From contig NC_092674.1 in NCBI RefSeq assembly GCF_964355755.1, forward strand, positions 24,392,001 to 24,456,000: a stretch of 64,000 nucleotides of DNA, given 5' to 3'. The notes below the pieces were generated by a model, which was given only the letters and a program-made list of their open reading frames with translations, searched no databases and had not been told where the DNA came from. Source of the stretch: Antedon mediterranea. Taxonomy: Eukaryota > Echinodermata > Crinoidea > Comatulida > Antedonidae. A program made the translations under genes and the position numbers. How positions within the stretch are numbered: position 1 is the first letter of the stretch; the number at the start of each line of letters is the position of its first letter. This document shows, in pieces, positions 11,001-22,300 of the stretch.

Positions 11001-14000
11001 ATAGTAATCTACAGTATTGCATACATGAATAATTTTTCTAGTTTTAATAATATCGAATTGTATAAAATATATTTGTATTTAAATAAATAAAAGCAAATGG
11101 AAGCCAAACAAAATATTGGCTTTTAATTAACTTACTTTTTTACACGGATCTGCCGCCCTGGTGGACAACCTCCAATTACTAATGACTCCTAATCCATATA
11201 TTTAAATAAAAAGAAAAAAAGTAAGGTACTGTATGTCTAATATAGTAATACTATAATATGTGTATGTATAATCAAGGTTGTATACGTTTCAGATTCTTTC
11301 TAGGTTTTTTTTTTTCAATTGAGATGAGAAATTAAACGAATGTTTTAAGTCCGGTAATACATTCTCCAGAAAAAGTATTTCTGATACCATTCTGTATCAC
11401 TACGGTACTTACTTTATACTGGTCTTGCAGGCATGTGAGGCTGCCCTCCAATGACCCCATCTTTAAAATGCCCATACCTTCAACACCATCAACTGTGCTG
11501 AGAGAACAGATCAAAACAACATCAAACTAACTTTTTCTTTTATTTTAAAAAACAGAGTGTGCAGGATAAAGTGGACAGACAAATGAGCGACATTTGATGG
11601 CAGCACTTGGAGGGACCTTATAGGTATAATAAGGCTGCATGACACAGGTTATTCCCCACATTTACATTTTTATTTTGAAGTAAAATGTTTAATCTGTTTT
11701 AAAATTTCCTATATTTATCAATTTACCTTTCTGAAACTTTGTCAACTCTGAGAGAAATGAGAGTTGTCTGTAAGAAAGAAAGAAAAGAAAAGAGGGGATA
11801 AAGAAGAAATACCCTGTACTACAAAAAGTGACAAACATTCTTAAATTAATTATGCTATTTATCATGATGTAATGTATTATAATACCATGGAATTTGTTGT
11901 TACTCCTCTGGTAGTACTGTGCCACATCGGTGTTACTTCAGAAGAGAACTGCAACAGGTCTGGGTTAGAAACAAATACCTTTAAGGTAAAAAAAACACAT
12001 CATTAAGCTCTGTCTACACTATCAAACTAGTTTGTCAAAAAAGTTTGATGTAGTGGTATGACATCATCGTGTCCATATGGGCATATCACATTTTTTTGGT
12101 CACAGAAAGTTTGATAGTGGCGACAGAGCTTTAAACTTACTTAATGCTAAAAATACACGACCGAGGGCAGTGTTTCTGTTTTGCAACATTATTTTGTATT
12201 CTCTATTGCTTATTTGTATTTCAGAGAATCTCTGTCTACACTATCAAACATCATGTGACAACAAAATGTGATGTGCTCATATGTGGACATGATACCTGAT
12301 ACCATATTTGGGCATATCGCTATTCTATATTTGGGCACATCACACTTTTCTTTATCAAACTAGTTTGATAGCATAGACACTGTGCATTGATTCCCACAAG
12401 CGATGGTCACAGGTTGGTTGCATCATTGTTTATTTGGAGAATTAAGGGAGGTGGCTAGCCACCATATTCACCCCTAGATCTTTACCCAGTTAATTCCTTA
12501 TGTAGCCAAGCTCTATTAACATTGAATTGTGTAGGTTAAAATTATTCATATTATAACTTACAATGAAATGTGTTTGTTGCCACGGCTCCGAGTACATTGT
12601 GATTGACAGGTTCATCTCCATGGCAATATCCAAGTAAAAAATGTGATCTTCATAATTATTTAAAATAGCTTGATACTGAAATTTAAAAAATTGTATTTAT
12701 ACTGGGTGACCTCTTCAGTCAAAGACTTGTCTCACAGAGGACCCAGTTATGATCACTTGCTGTGATGTACTAGTACACCGGGGTGATTCCCTACTCGTCT
12801 CGAATAAAGTACCACTGCACATGAACTAGATGTGTACACTGGAGCTACGGTTTAAGTCCTTATCCGAGAATACTCGTTATATCACCAGAACCATGGGGCG
12901 CGTAACCCTCAAACTCTTGCCGATGTTATTGCTACATAATTACGGTCCCACGGTTTTAACCACTCGGCCACCTCACTCGCTTGTAACATTTGGAGACCCA
13001 CTTGACGGTTTGATTTAGTTCGGTTTTGGGAATCCTGTCTCTCTTTGTTATTTTTTGTTATAATATGTGAGACGAAATAAATGAAATGAAAAAATGAAAA
13101 TAATAGTCTGTCAAAAATAGAATGAAATAGTAATTCATAATTTTATTTTAGCTGTCAAAAATAGGGAGTGCGCGCCCAATGTAACAAAAACGTTTTACCT
13201 TACAGGGAGCAGAATTCTGTAAGTCTACAAGATTATGTATTTTATAAGTTTTCTTATGAAATTCCACAGCATGAATACTGGATGCATTCTCTCGATTCCA
13301 AGCGGTGTACAGATGAATGTTGTTGTGATCACCAAATGCAAGGCCTACACCAGAATGGTAAACGTTTTGTAATATCTGTAACAAAAGAAATGCTGGGTTG
13401 GTTTGATGTGCTATATAGTTTATGTTCAGTTTAAATGGGGTACATTTTGGCACACATGGCATAGCATACAGGTACTTTAGTGTACAGGCATATGGAAACA
13501 AAATCTCTTGTTGCACAATAAATACTCTATGTGTAGAGTATTTCTACATGTTTTTGTTTTTATTTATTATTTTAAGTAGTAAATTGTATTAGTTTAAATG
13601 TATGTGTATTGTTTCTGGGGTCTTTCTCGAGACAAGAAACTTGATTTCTTCTAGAGAAGACCCCAAATGATGGCTTATTACCATGTTTTCATTTATGTAC
13701 ACACCTATATTATACTGTATAATGCCATTGTTGAACAAATAATTAATGTTTTTTTAGTTGAGTATCAGACCGTTATGATATATGTATGTTTTTATGGATA
13801 GAAACTATGTGTATTTAAATTGTGCATTTTATTTATATTAATAAAACTAGATGTTTATAATTAAAATGGTATCAGTTTTGCTAACCTCTGTGACCTCTGC
13901 TTTCATTCCTTCCTCCCTACCTAGAAACACCCTGTGCTGATTTGTTACCAAAAGAAAATAGTCTTTGTAGCCTGAAAACAAAATATAGGACTACCATTTC

Positions 14001-17000
14001 ACAATTTCATTTTATATACTTAAAATGCTGACCATGCAATAGCACTTTCAATCATTAAAATGGCAACAAAATAATGCATGGCATATTACATGAAATCAAC
14101 CTATGGAATGTGAAAGTTAGACTTTAAACAATAACATAAAAAATCCGCAATGAAAATGCTTAGTGCTTTTTTTTAAAATCCTGTTTTTTTTAATATTTTG
14201 TACATAATTTAGTTTAAGTTTCCTTGTAAAAGGCCTATTGTCATTTTTTAACACCTTTTATTTTACTTACTCTGGATGCTCCTTCATTCAAGAAGTGTGC
14301 CACTGTTTCAAAGTGTCTTCCAAAGGGAGGACAATATATCTTTAAATATCGTTGAAATAAAATTAAATAAATAAAATGTTCAATCTGTTTCTTACCTGAA
14401 TTTATAATTACAATGTCTTCACCAGGGTTTAAGTGTGTCTTATTCTTTAGCCCATTCAATTTTACTGGACGCATAGCAGCACCTTATGAAAAAATAATAA
14501 TGTTTCAAACATTGGTTTGGTAATTTTTAATTTCAGTTTTTAAAATGTGTCTCTTTTACTTTGTATTGATTGGAGACATATTGGATTTATTAAAAAATAT
14601 TTACCAGACACAGGACTGTAATAAATTGTGGATTCATTTAAAAAGATAAAACTCTCTGATCTGTAGTTGAGTTGAGTCGCAGGCATATACACCCCTTTGG
14701 TTGGAAATGGAATAGTCTCCGACCCATCTTGAACCTGGCTTGCTAAGTAGTTGAAGTTTTTCATCACAGTATAGGAATAGTCCACTTGCATGAGTAGGGT
14801 TGCTTTATGTTTCAATGGGTGTAGGAATACTCCCGATATTAAAAATGGTCCCTGATAGGAAATAAAATGTAGGTAAAATGCTAGATGTCAATAAATACTA
14901 TTTTACTTGTATAGAAAAATCAAATTATCCATAATCACCTTTGTCAGGTATTTATTACATTTTAACATTTCAGTTACAAATTTTCGAAGCCACAATTAAA
15001 CTGTGTGGTTCTTCTCCGGACTTATATATATCGATTTCTTGTCCTTTTAATTGATGTCTTATGATGATTATTGATGTACTTTTATTTTCTTATGTATTTC
15101 ATATGGCTTGTAAATGTATTATTATTATTTTATTATTCAATTCATTATCTTTCGAAATTCATCTTCGAGTTTATTTTGAAAATTCCATCATACCAAATAA
15201 TTAGAACACGATATGAGTCCCGTAATTTCACCTATGCTACACTGTATATAGATATACAGTATATACTGTACATATTGTATATGACACATAATAGGCACAA
15301 CTCAGCACTATAAGTGTATATGCATCATGTCATAGGATGGCGTACATCAACTTTTAACGATCGTATGTTAACGTACATGCATGTTTAAAAAATGTTAATT
15401 TTATTAAAATGATAAAAATGATCACCTATAATTCGTCAAAGTGACGAATTAAATTCTAGTTATTATTTTATTATTGTAATATTGTATTATAATAAATAAC
15501 TACAGCAAAATGTATAACTGATGCAGTGGTTATATTAAAACCTAATAATATGATATTAATATTTAATGAATAAATAATAAAATAATAAAAATATAAAATG
15601 CTAGAAATATTATTTAAATTGACTTTTTTTTTTCAAACCTGGTAATTATGTGAAACTGTAACTTGTTGAAACAAATGTCCTCCATCGTTGGACCACCAGA
15701 CCAAGGGATCATCAGTGATTATTTCTGAATTAAATGCAAATACTATAGAATTTTGACCCTAAAAGAAAACCAATAACATCATACAGTTAAACTCCTATTA
15801 AGGGGACACCTTCGGGACCCAACAAAGTGTCCCTTTTATAATTGTGATGTCTTAAAGAAAGGGTTCTAATGTGTTTTGATAATAGTTGCACCCCTATTAT
15901 GGGGACACCTTTAAACCCAACAAAATGTCCCCTTAATAATTGTGATGTCTTAAAGAAAGGGTTCTAATGTGTTTTGATAATAGTTGCACCCCTATTATGG
16001 GGACACCTTTAAAACCCAACAAAATGTCCCCTTAATAATTGTGATGTCTTAAAGGAAGGGTTCTAATGTGTTTTGATAATAGTTGAACCCCTATTATGGG
16101 GACACCTTTAAAACCCAACAAAATGTCCCCTTAATAATTGTGATGTCTTAAAAGAAGGGTACTGTGTTATATTAATAGTAGCACCCCTATTAAGGGGACA
16201 CCTTTAAAACCCAACAAAATGTCCCCTTAATAATTGTGATGTCTTAAAGGAAGGGTACTGTGTTATATTAATAGTAGCACCCCTATTAAGGGGACACCTT
16301 CGGGACCCAACAAAGTGTCCCTTTTATAATTGTGATGTCTTAAAGAAAGGGTTCTAATGTGTTTTGATAATAGTTGAACCCCTATTAAGGGGACACCTTT
16401 AAAACCCAACAAAATGTCCCCTTAATAATTGTGATGTCTTAAAGGAAGGGTACTGTGTTATATTAATAGTAGCACCCCTATTATGGGGACACCTTTAAAA
16501 CCCAACAAAATGTCCCCTTAATAATTGTGATGTCTTAAAGGAAGGGTACTGTGTTATATTAATAGTAGCACCCCTATTATGGGGACACCTTTAAAACCCA
16601 ACAAAATGTCCCCTTAATAATTGTGATGTCTTAAAGGAAGGGTACTGTGTTATATTAATAGTAGCACCCCTATTATGGGGACACCTTTAAAATCCAACAA
16701 AATGTCCCCTTAATAATTGTGATGTCTTAAAGGAAGGGTACTGTGTTATATTAATAGTAGCACCCCTATTAAGGGGACACCTTTAAAACCCAACAAAATG
16801 TCCCCTTAATAATTGTGATGTCTTAAAGGAAGGGTACTGTGTTATATTAATAGTAGCACCCCTATTAAGGGGACACCTTCGGGACCAACAAAGTGTCCCT
16901 TTTATAATTGTGATGTCTTAAAGAAAGGGTTCTAATGTGTTTTGATAATAGTTGAACCCCTATTATGGGGACACCTTTAAAACCCAACAAAATGTCCCCT

Positions 17001-19020
17001 TAATAATTGTGATGTCTTAAAGGAAGGGTACTGTGTTATATTAGTAGTAGCACCCCTATTAAGGGGACACCTTTAAGAACCAACAAATTGTCCCCTTAAT
17101 GTAGTGTGTACCCTGGAAAGAGGTTGATTGTAGTGGTAAAATATACTTTATATCCCACTTAATGTTTCATGAGAAAGTGTCCCCTTAATAATTGTGTCAC
17201 CTGAATCAGGTTTCCTCAAAGGAGGGACCTATTGTACTTCAAAATACCTTTGATTTGATTACAACACATTTTGCATGCTAATCAACAATGTAATCAAAAT
17301 CAATCAAAAATGTAATTATTACTGACCACACACCAGGAGGTGTCCTCTGTATAGCAGCAAGGGGAGGTAACAATCCAGTTAATATATTCTGATATTCCAT
17401 GACCCCTGGTTGCATTCATAGTATGCAAATTCACCACCAGAACCTCACCACTAACAGCCAGTAACAATGTATCTTTAATAAACGCTACGCATGTGACATA
17501 GCTATCATCTGACTGTAAAAATGTATTAATATATCGATGTTAATTCTGCTATATTACATAAATAAAATATATTAGTTTATTGTAATATTATACTATTTAC
17601 TATCTACTATCCGACTTCATGTGACAAAAAAAGTGATATATAGACGCAAAACACACTGTCTTTGATAGTGTAGACAGAGCTTTAAAGCTCCAATAATTTA
17701 ATATATACTAAGTTCTTCAATTCATACATGATAAAAATCGCTGATTCAAATCTTGATCATCTGGCTCACCTGAAGTATGTTAATTGGAACAGAAAGTGGA
17801 AATACAGGTGTCTGAAATGCATCCTTTGTTACGTACAGATAGTTACTGAAAAGGTAAATCAGATTGTTTGTTTCATTATTTATCTCATGACGACATTTAG
17901 TTTTTAAAATATTTCATTTATAAAAGTAGGCCTCTCTGTAACTTGTAGTAAATACAGTCAACTCTCTCAATATCAGACATCTTTGGGCTGGCCAAATATG
18001 TCTGGTTTTCAAGAATGTCTAATATTCGGAAAGTGTGTACTCTACATTTACCACATATGACTGAGTATTATAGTTCCAGGGGAGCATGTGTGTAATGTGG
18101 TAAGAATTAGGGGTGAGATTATACTCAGATATTGCATTAACAAAATGCAGTTTTTCTTTTCTCTCCAAATTTATCCCAAAATAGTGGGTGGAATTATTAT
18201 ACATATACTATATATTGGTACAGTAATGTACCTCAGTATCACAGACACTTTCAGGTCACAAGGGTGCTGGATTAATGATGTTATTGTCATGTTTGAGTTC
18301 AGTATCACTGATCCATTCATAGAAGACGGGTGAACTTGTTTGCTTGGTAATGGCTGGAAAACAAGAGCATCTCTGGAAAAATAGATTTTTATTTAGATTA
18401 AACAAAGTGTCATTATTAATGATAATATAGCCTAGCTAGAGATAGACATGTCTATGCTAGAGAGAAGCATAATAATAATATTGTCGATGGACATAGGCTA
18501 TCCCTGTCGGTCTAACCTCTTCTGGCGGCACCGAGTTGTTTTATGTTAGGACTTTTAGATAGGCTAGCCTAGAGAGGCCTAGGCCTACTAGCCTAGTTAG
18601 GTTTATTTTATGTAGGATATCTGATAAAAATAACTGATCGACTTGCCAGGAGTCTTTAAAGAATCATCTGTTTCTCAATCTCATTGATGAGAGCTCATGA
18701 TTTTTCAAGAAACAATAGACTTAATATTTCCCATACACTTCTTAGGTCTAACCAATCAAAAGCACAACAGGGTAGGTTTTAACGCGTCCGCCCGCGCCAC
18801 CACCACCAGGCCAGCCAGGTGCATCCTGATGATTCCTGGCTGCAGCCTGGTGGGGCACGACGGACGGTGTATGTTTTATTAGATCATGAGGGGCCTGGTG
18901 TACAGTAGCCTAATAAATGCTTTTTAATCACAGGAATATCTCAAACTAGATTGCTTACCCAGTAACCATAGTTGTTCTGTTCAAACATATGCATGTTATT
19001 ATTATATAACAGAGATACAT
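8077..19020 (-). CDS. CATSPERD: CATSPERD, auxiliary subunit delta of the sperm CatSper channel
   Basis: Single-pass accessory subunit of the alkalinisation-activated calcium channel of the sperm flagellum. I read 21 coding exons: 18959-19020, 18232-18372, 18041-18160, 17770-17845, 17327-17512, 15639-15758, 14605-14851, 14396-14482, 13886-13971, 13199-13375, 12562-12675, 11886-11978, 11727-11767, 11413-11497, 11136-11188, 10741-10791, 10508-10642, 9706-9805, 8908-8994, 8507-8661, 8077-8254. All phases agree, giving about 797 residues, close to mammalian CATSPERD. The first ATG (19018-19020) gives a hydrophobic signal peptide (MYLCYIIITCICLN). Family landmarks in order are HPC, PLSVP, a CCYT segment, WWSNDGG, a GCPPG segment, DLYDP, VGCPF, NYSFC, and a C-terminal membrane helix (about residues 757-785) with a short charged tail. 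A 40-residue segment at 18041-18160 looks longer than the mammalian protein at that place. Delta rather than epsilon is favoured by length and motif order. Confidence 0.9.
8313..8450. mobile_element. MITE family 1, copy in a CATSPERD intron
   Basis: Starts GCTCTGTCTACACTATCAAA and carries the family core (GTGATGTGCCCA, GACATGATGATGTCA, GGGCACATCACA). The right terminal repeat is degraded. Confidence 0.7.
9581..9688. mobile_element. MITE family 1, shortened copy
   Basis: Family core with both ends truncated but recognisable; it ends GTAGACAGAGCTTAA. Confidence 0.65.
9841..9985 (+). mobile_element. Half of a TTAA-flanked MITE (ATGTATTGTCCC family)
   Basis: Begins with TTAAAGATGTATTGTCCC, the same terminal sequence as the complete element at 55409-55627. 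No right end is found. The right limit is approximate. Confidence 0.45.
10360..10465. repeat. Dispersed GGGGACA repeat unit
   Basis: Contains CCCCTATTAAGGGGACAC and a later TGTCCCC half. It is related to the 15787-17105 minisatellite and to scattered units elsewhere in the window. Confidence 0.6.
12003..12133. mobile_element. MITE family 1, TTAA-flanked copy
   Basis: Near-complete element bounded by TTAAGCTCTGTC and GACAGAGCTTTAA, with a palindromic core around ATGACATCATCGTG. Confidence 0.75.
12229..12384. mobile_element. MITE family 1, copy
   Basis: Starts CTCTGTCTACACTATCAAAC and ends GTTTGATAGCATAGACAC. It lies about 100 bp from the preceding copy. Confidence 0.7.
12695..12990 (-). mobile_element. 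tRNA-headed SINE
   Basis: Read on the minus strand, the head has a box A-like segment (GGTGGCCGAGTGGTTAAAAC) and a box B-like segment further on. A body of about 200 bp follows and is shared with 25850-26070 (plus) and with a fragment at 22815-22895. The head resembles tRNA-Ser/Leu. Confidence 0.65.
13612..13672. repeat. Short inverted repeat
   Basis: Arms GGGGTCTTTCTCGAGA and CTAGAGAAGACCCC enclose a small loop that also pairs partly (CAAGAAA/TTTCTT). It lies in a CATSPERD intron. Function unknown. Confidence 0.5.
15787..17105. repeat. Minisatellite, about 14 units of roughly 95-98 bp
   Basis: Tandem array in a CATSPERD intron. Each unit has CCCCTATTAWGGGGACACC, a short spacer, ATGTCCCCTTAATAATTG, and then a variable GATGTCTTAAAG part. 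GGGGACACC occurs 14 times. The two halves of the core are inverted repeats of each other (AAGGGGACA and TGTCCCCTT). At least two variants alternate, one with TTCGGGACC and one with TTTAAAACCC. Confidence 0.92.
17610..17685. mobile_element. MITE family 1, right-end fragment
   Basis: Ends TTTGATAGTGTAGACAGAGCTT. The left half is mostly missing. Confidence 0.55.
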
Positions 19021-19317
19021 CTTACAAAAATAATCCCAATCCAAAACAACTGGAACTACAATCGCATTTTTTTCGCGCAAAAAAGTTTGAAAAATTTATT
19101 TTATAGGTGGCGCTCTATCTTTACCAATATTATACGTTTCTATAAATCTAATTTTCCATTCATTTTGATTCATTCTTATGCTAACAGAAAAATATTAATT
19201 TAAGTTTTTACAATATAATTTTACTGTAACATGAAATAACTAAAAATATTAAAAACGTTACTATTCGGAAGTTATAATAAACTCACATAGACCGAGGCCA
19301 AACAACATTTCATCAAA
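19021..19317. promoter_or_regulatory. Divergent promoter between CATSPERD and AGFG
   Basis: Only 297 bp separate the two start codons, which point away from each other. The interval holds a perfect E2F-type site (TTTCGCGC, 19071-19078), an ETS-like CGGAAGT at about 19267, and AAAATGGCG over the AGFG start codon, which fits a YY1 core. No TATA box is obvious. Shared regulation is inferred from the spacing. Confidence 0.6.
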
Positions 19318-22300
19318 ATGGCGTCCAAACGGAAGCAAGATGATAAACACCTCAAAATTCTACGGGAAATGGTGGCCAAGGAGCACAATAAAACATGTTT
19401 TGATTGTCATCAGAGGGGGCCAACATATGTAAATATGAAAATAGGATCGTTTGTTTGTACATCGTGTAGTGGAATCTTGTAAGTAACAAGTATTAAATCT
19501 TAGCCCAATCAGCGATGTGTCCGTACGATATTTCTAGACGGAATGTACGGATGAGTGGGGGTCACGACCACTCCCATCATTTCGCAACGCCTACTTCCAT
19601 GTGGTTAATGTGTATTGCGTTTAGTTTACTCTTCGAAAAATAATAATATAACTAGGCATAGTGAAAATAAATGACGCTAATATTATGATGTGTTAGTGTT
19701 ACACAATATTGACAATTAATTTACATCATACTTCATTTTCACACCTTTTTTCGTTCGTATGAAAGTGGTTGATTATTATATGTTTGACATAATAATCTAC
19801 ATACAACATCAATAGTTTATTTGTGTGCAGTATGTCTGTTGTGAATGTGTGATTGCAACTATTATATTGTATGCCTAGTGGTAGGCTAGGCTTTAGTGAT
19901 TTGTTGTGTTGTGAAGTGGTTCCTCAATCAGAATTACTATATAACTAGGCCAAGGACAAGGCCTACAGTAGCCTATTACAATATTGTTATTTACAGTATA
20001 TTATCAGTTACTGTATATCACATTCTCACTGAGTTTTATTTATTTAGGTATGATTAAAAAACAGATACTGTACTGGATAGTAAAATCACCATTCAACTGT
20101 ACCTAATTCAGTCAATGAGCAATCAGTGATTGTGGAATGTACAATTATATTATTACCTATATCTAAATTAAATCGTTCTCAAGTTCACTGAACACAAAGT
20201 AAGATGCATAGAATAGATAGAGAATTCTTACTGACATGCTGCACCACATTACTCTAGTCTAGAGACTAGTTTATGTTGTCTATTCATCCAATTGTTTGAA
20301 AAAAAAAACCTTTTTTATCAGGATAGATTGACTTCAACATTATTCAATTTGAATTTAAAATGCTGACCAAATTTAATTAATCCTAATGAACATGGCCTAC
20401 AGTTGTTAATGGCATACAGTAACTGCATTAGCTACATCACCACAAAATCAATAGCACAACAAAGCAGACTATCTACAGCAGGTTCAGTAAATACAAATTA
20501 AATTGTTTAAATAGCAAAGGGTGTAGTAAGATTAGTATCTTCCAGGCCTTGTCTTTTTAAAATGATAGGTGTGCTACACATTGCACTCCTCTTACTTTCA
20601 GGGATGCTGTAGGTGTGCTGTTTGTATTTTGCTGTGTAGAAATTTACAAAATTTAAGCGTGTTGTAAATCGCACTCCTCAAGGGCAGTTTAGGAGTGTGT
20701 TTAGGTGAGTGGTCGCACACGCTCACCTTAAAAGACAAGGCCTGATCTTCTGTATTTGGACAGGCTTATAGTGAAATTGTTTAATTATTACATTATAACT
20801 TATATATGTATATTACCAGCTAATTCCATTCTCAATTTTTGTTTTATGATGGTAGATTATCCAATAGGTCACACATCAGTGATTTTGTTCTGATTCAAAT
20901 ATTGACCAATAAAGTTATTCACCAGATAGGACACCATGTGACCCAATTTCGATCCAGAGAATCCCTCTAAGTTTTAATGTTTTCTACAGTACACTACAGT
21001 ATATGGGATGATGCAGTCAGTTTGTTTAGTCACTGACTGTCACGACAAGTACTGTATGCAATATATACAGTAAAGTGATTATACACAATTTAGTACTGTT
21101 CTACTATACAGTAAACATGGTTTTATCAGCCAGTAGTGAGGCATTTAATACAGCAATTTGTAGATAAAGGACACTTTATAACAATTAGTTAAACAAATCA
21201 TATATAAGTTTTATCAAGATGTACAGTGTGCCATGTTTGACAGTGTTTTCTCCTGAAGCAGGTTTTGCCAGTAAGATTTACCGGACTGAATTGGCTCCTC
21301 CAACTGGTATTAAGAATGGTTTTGGACCTATACATAAAATAAACACTTATCTAGTAGTAGTGGTAGGTTAGGCCTACCCATTAAAATGATAGACCAAGAG
21401 AAATCAAAGTCTAATTTGCCAGACTTGATTTCTTGTAAAATTGTTTGACTAATTTGACATTACTGTATACTGTACTGTACCTTTAATTAGTATCAATCAA
21501 AATAAACTTTACTTGGACAAATAATATTGATATTAAAATGTTTCTTTTGGTATTCATGAACAATGTACTGTATACATACATGCACATAAACAATTTATAT
21601 TCAAGCGCCTTATCAAAAAAATGTTAAAGGCCAGGTGCGGGCAAAAAATTTCTATTGATCATATACATTCCAATAATTATCGATCTATAGTTTCCCCATG
21701 TTTCATAATTTTTGGGATTTTATTTGTGTTACAGGAGCTTTTTGAAAATTAGCACTTTCATATCAGTTCAGATAGTTCAAATTACACAGTAAAATCTCTA
21801 TTCTTTTGTACACAAATTTTGAAAATAGAGAGACATTTTAAAAAGCTATGAAAAATAAACGGTGTTGTAAAAAATGTTATCAGATGACTAAATATAGGTA
21901 ATATAACTTGAATTTTACATTTCTGGTATTTTTATTCAACTTCCGAATTTTATTTTCATGCTATAGCAAAAATTATCCACCGTATATCCACCATCTTTTT
22001 TCACCTTCTAGGGAGTCACCAGACATGTTATTACATTATGTTAACTACCTAACTACTAAAAAAAAGTCTTCCTGGTTTTTTTGGCAGAATTTTGCCAAAT
22101 TCTGTATTTGACCATATTAGGGGAAATTCATGGTTTTTCATCTTGATTTCTGTTACAAATATTTAATTTATGTACAATTAACCAGATATTATATTTAAAA
22201 TTCATGCCTGTACCTGAGCTTTAAAGCGCATTACATATTCAACTATGTTGTACTGTATTTGTAACTAAATGGCACATTTGTTTACAAAAATCTTAAAAAA

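Noticed and set aside
14241-14350. An extra CATSPERD exon on the minus strand around 14271-14340
   Set aside because: It has a good donor (GTAAGT) and an open frame, but including it breaks the phase. Joining 14396-14482 directly to 13886-13971 restores the phase and gives a 797-residue protein.
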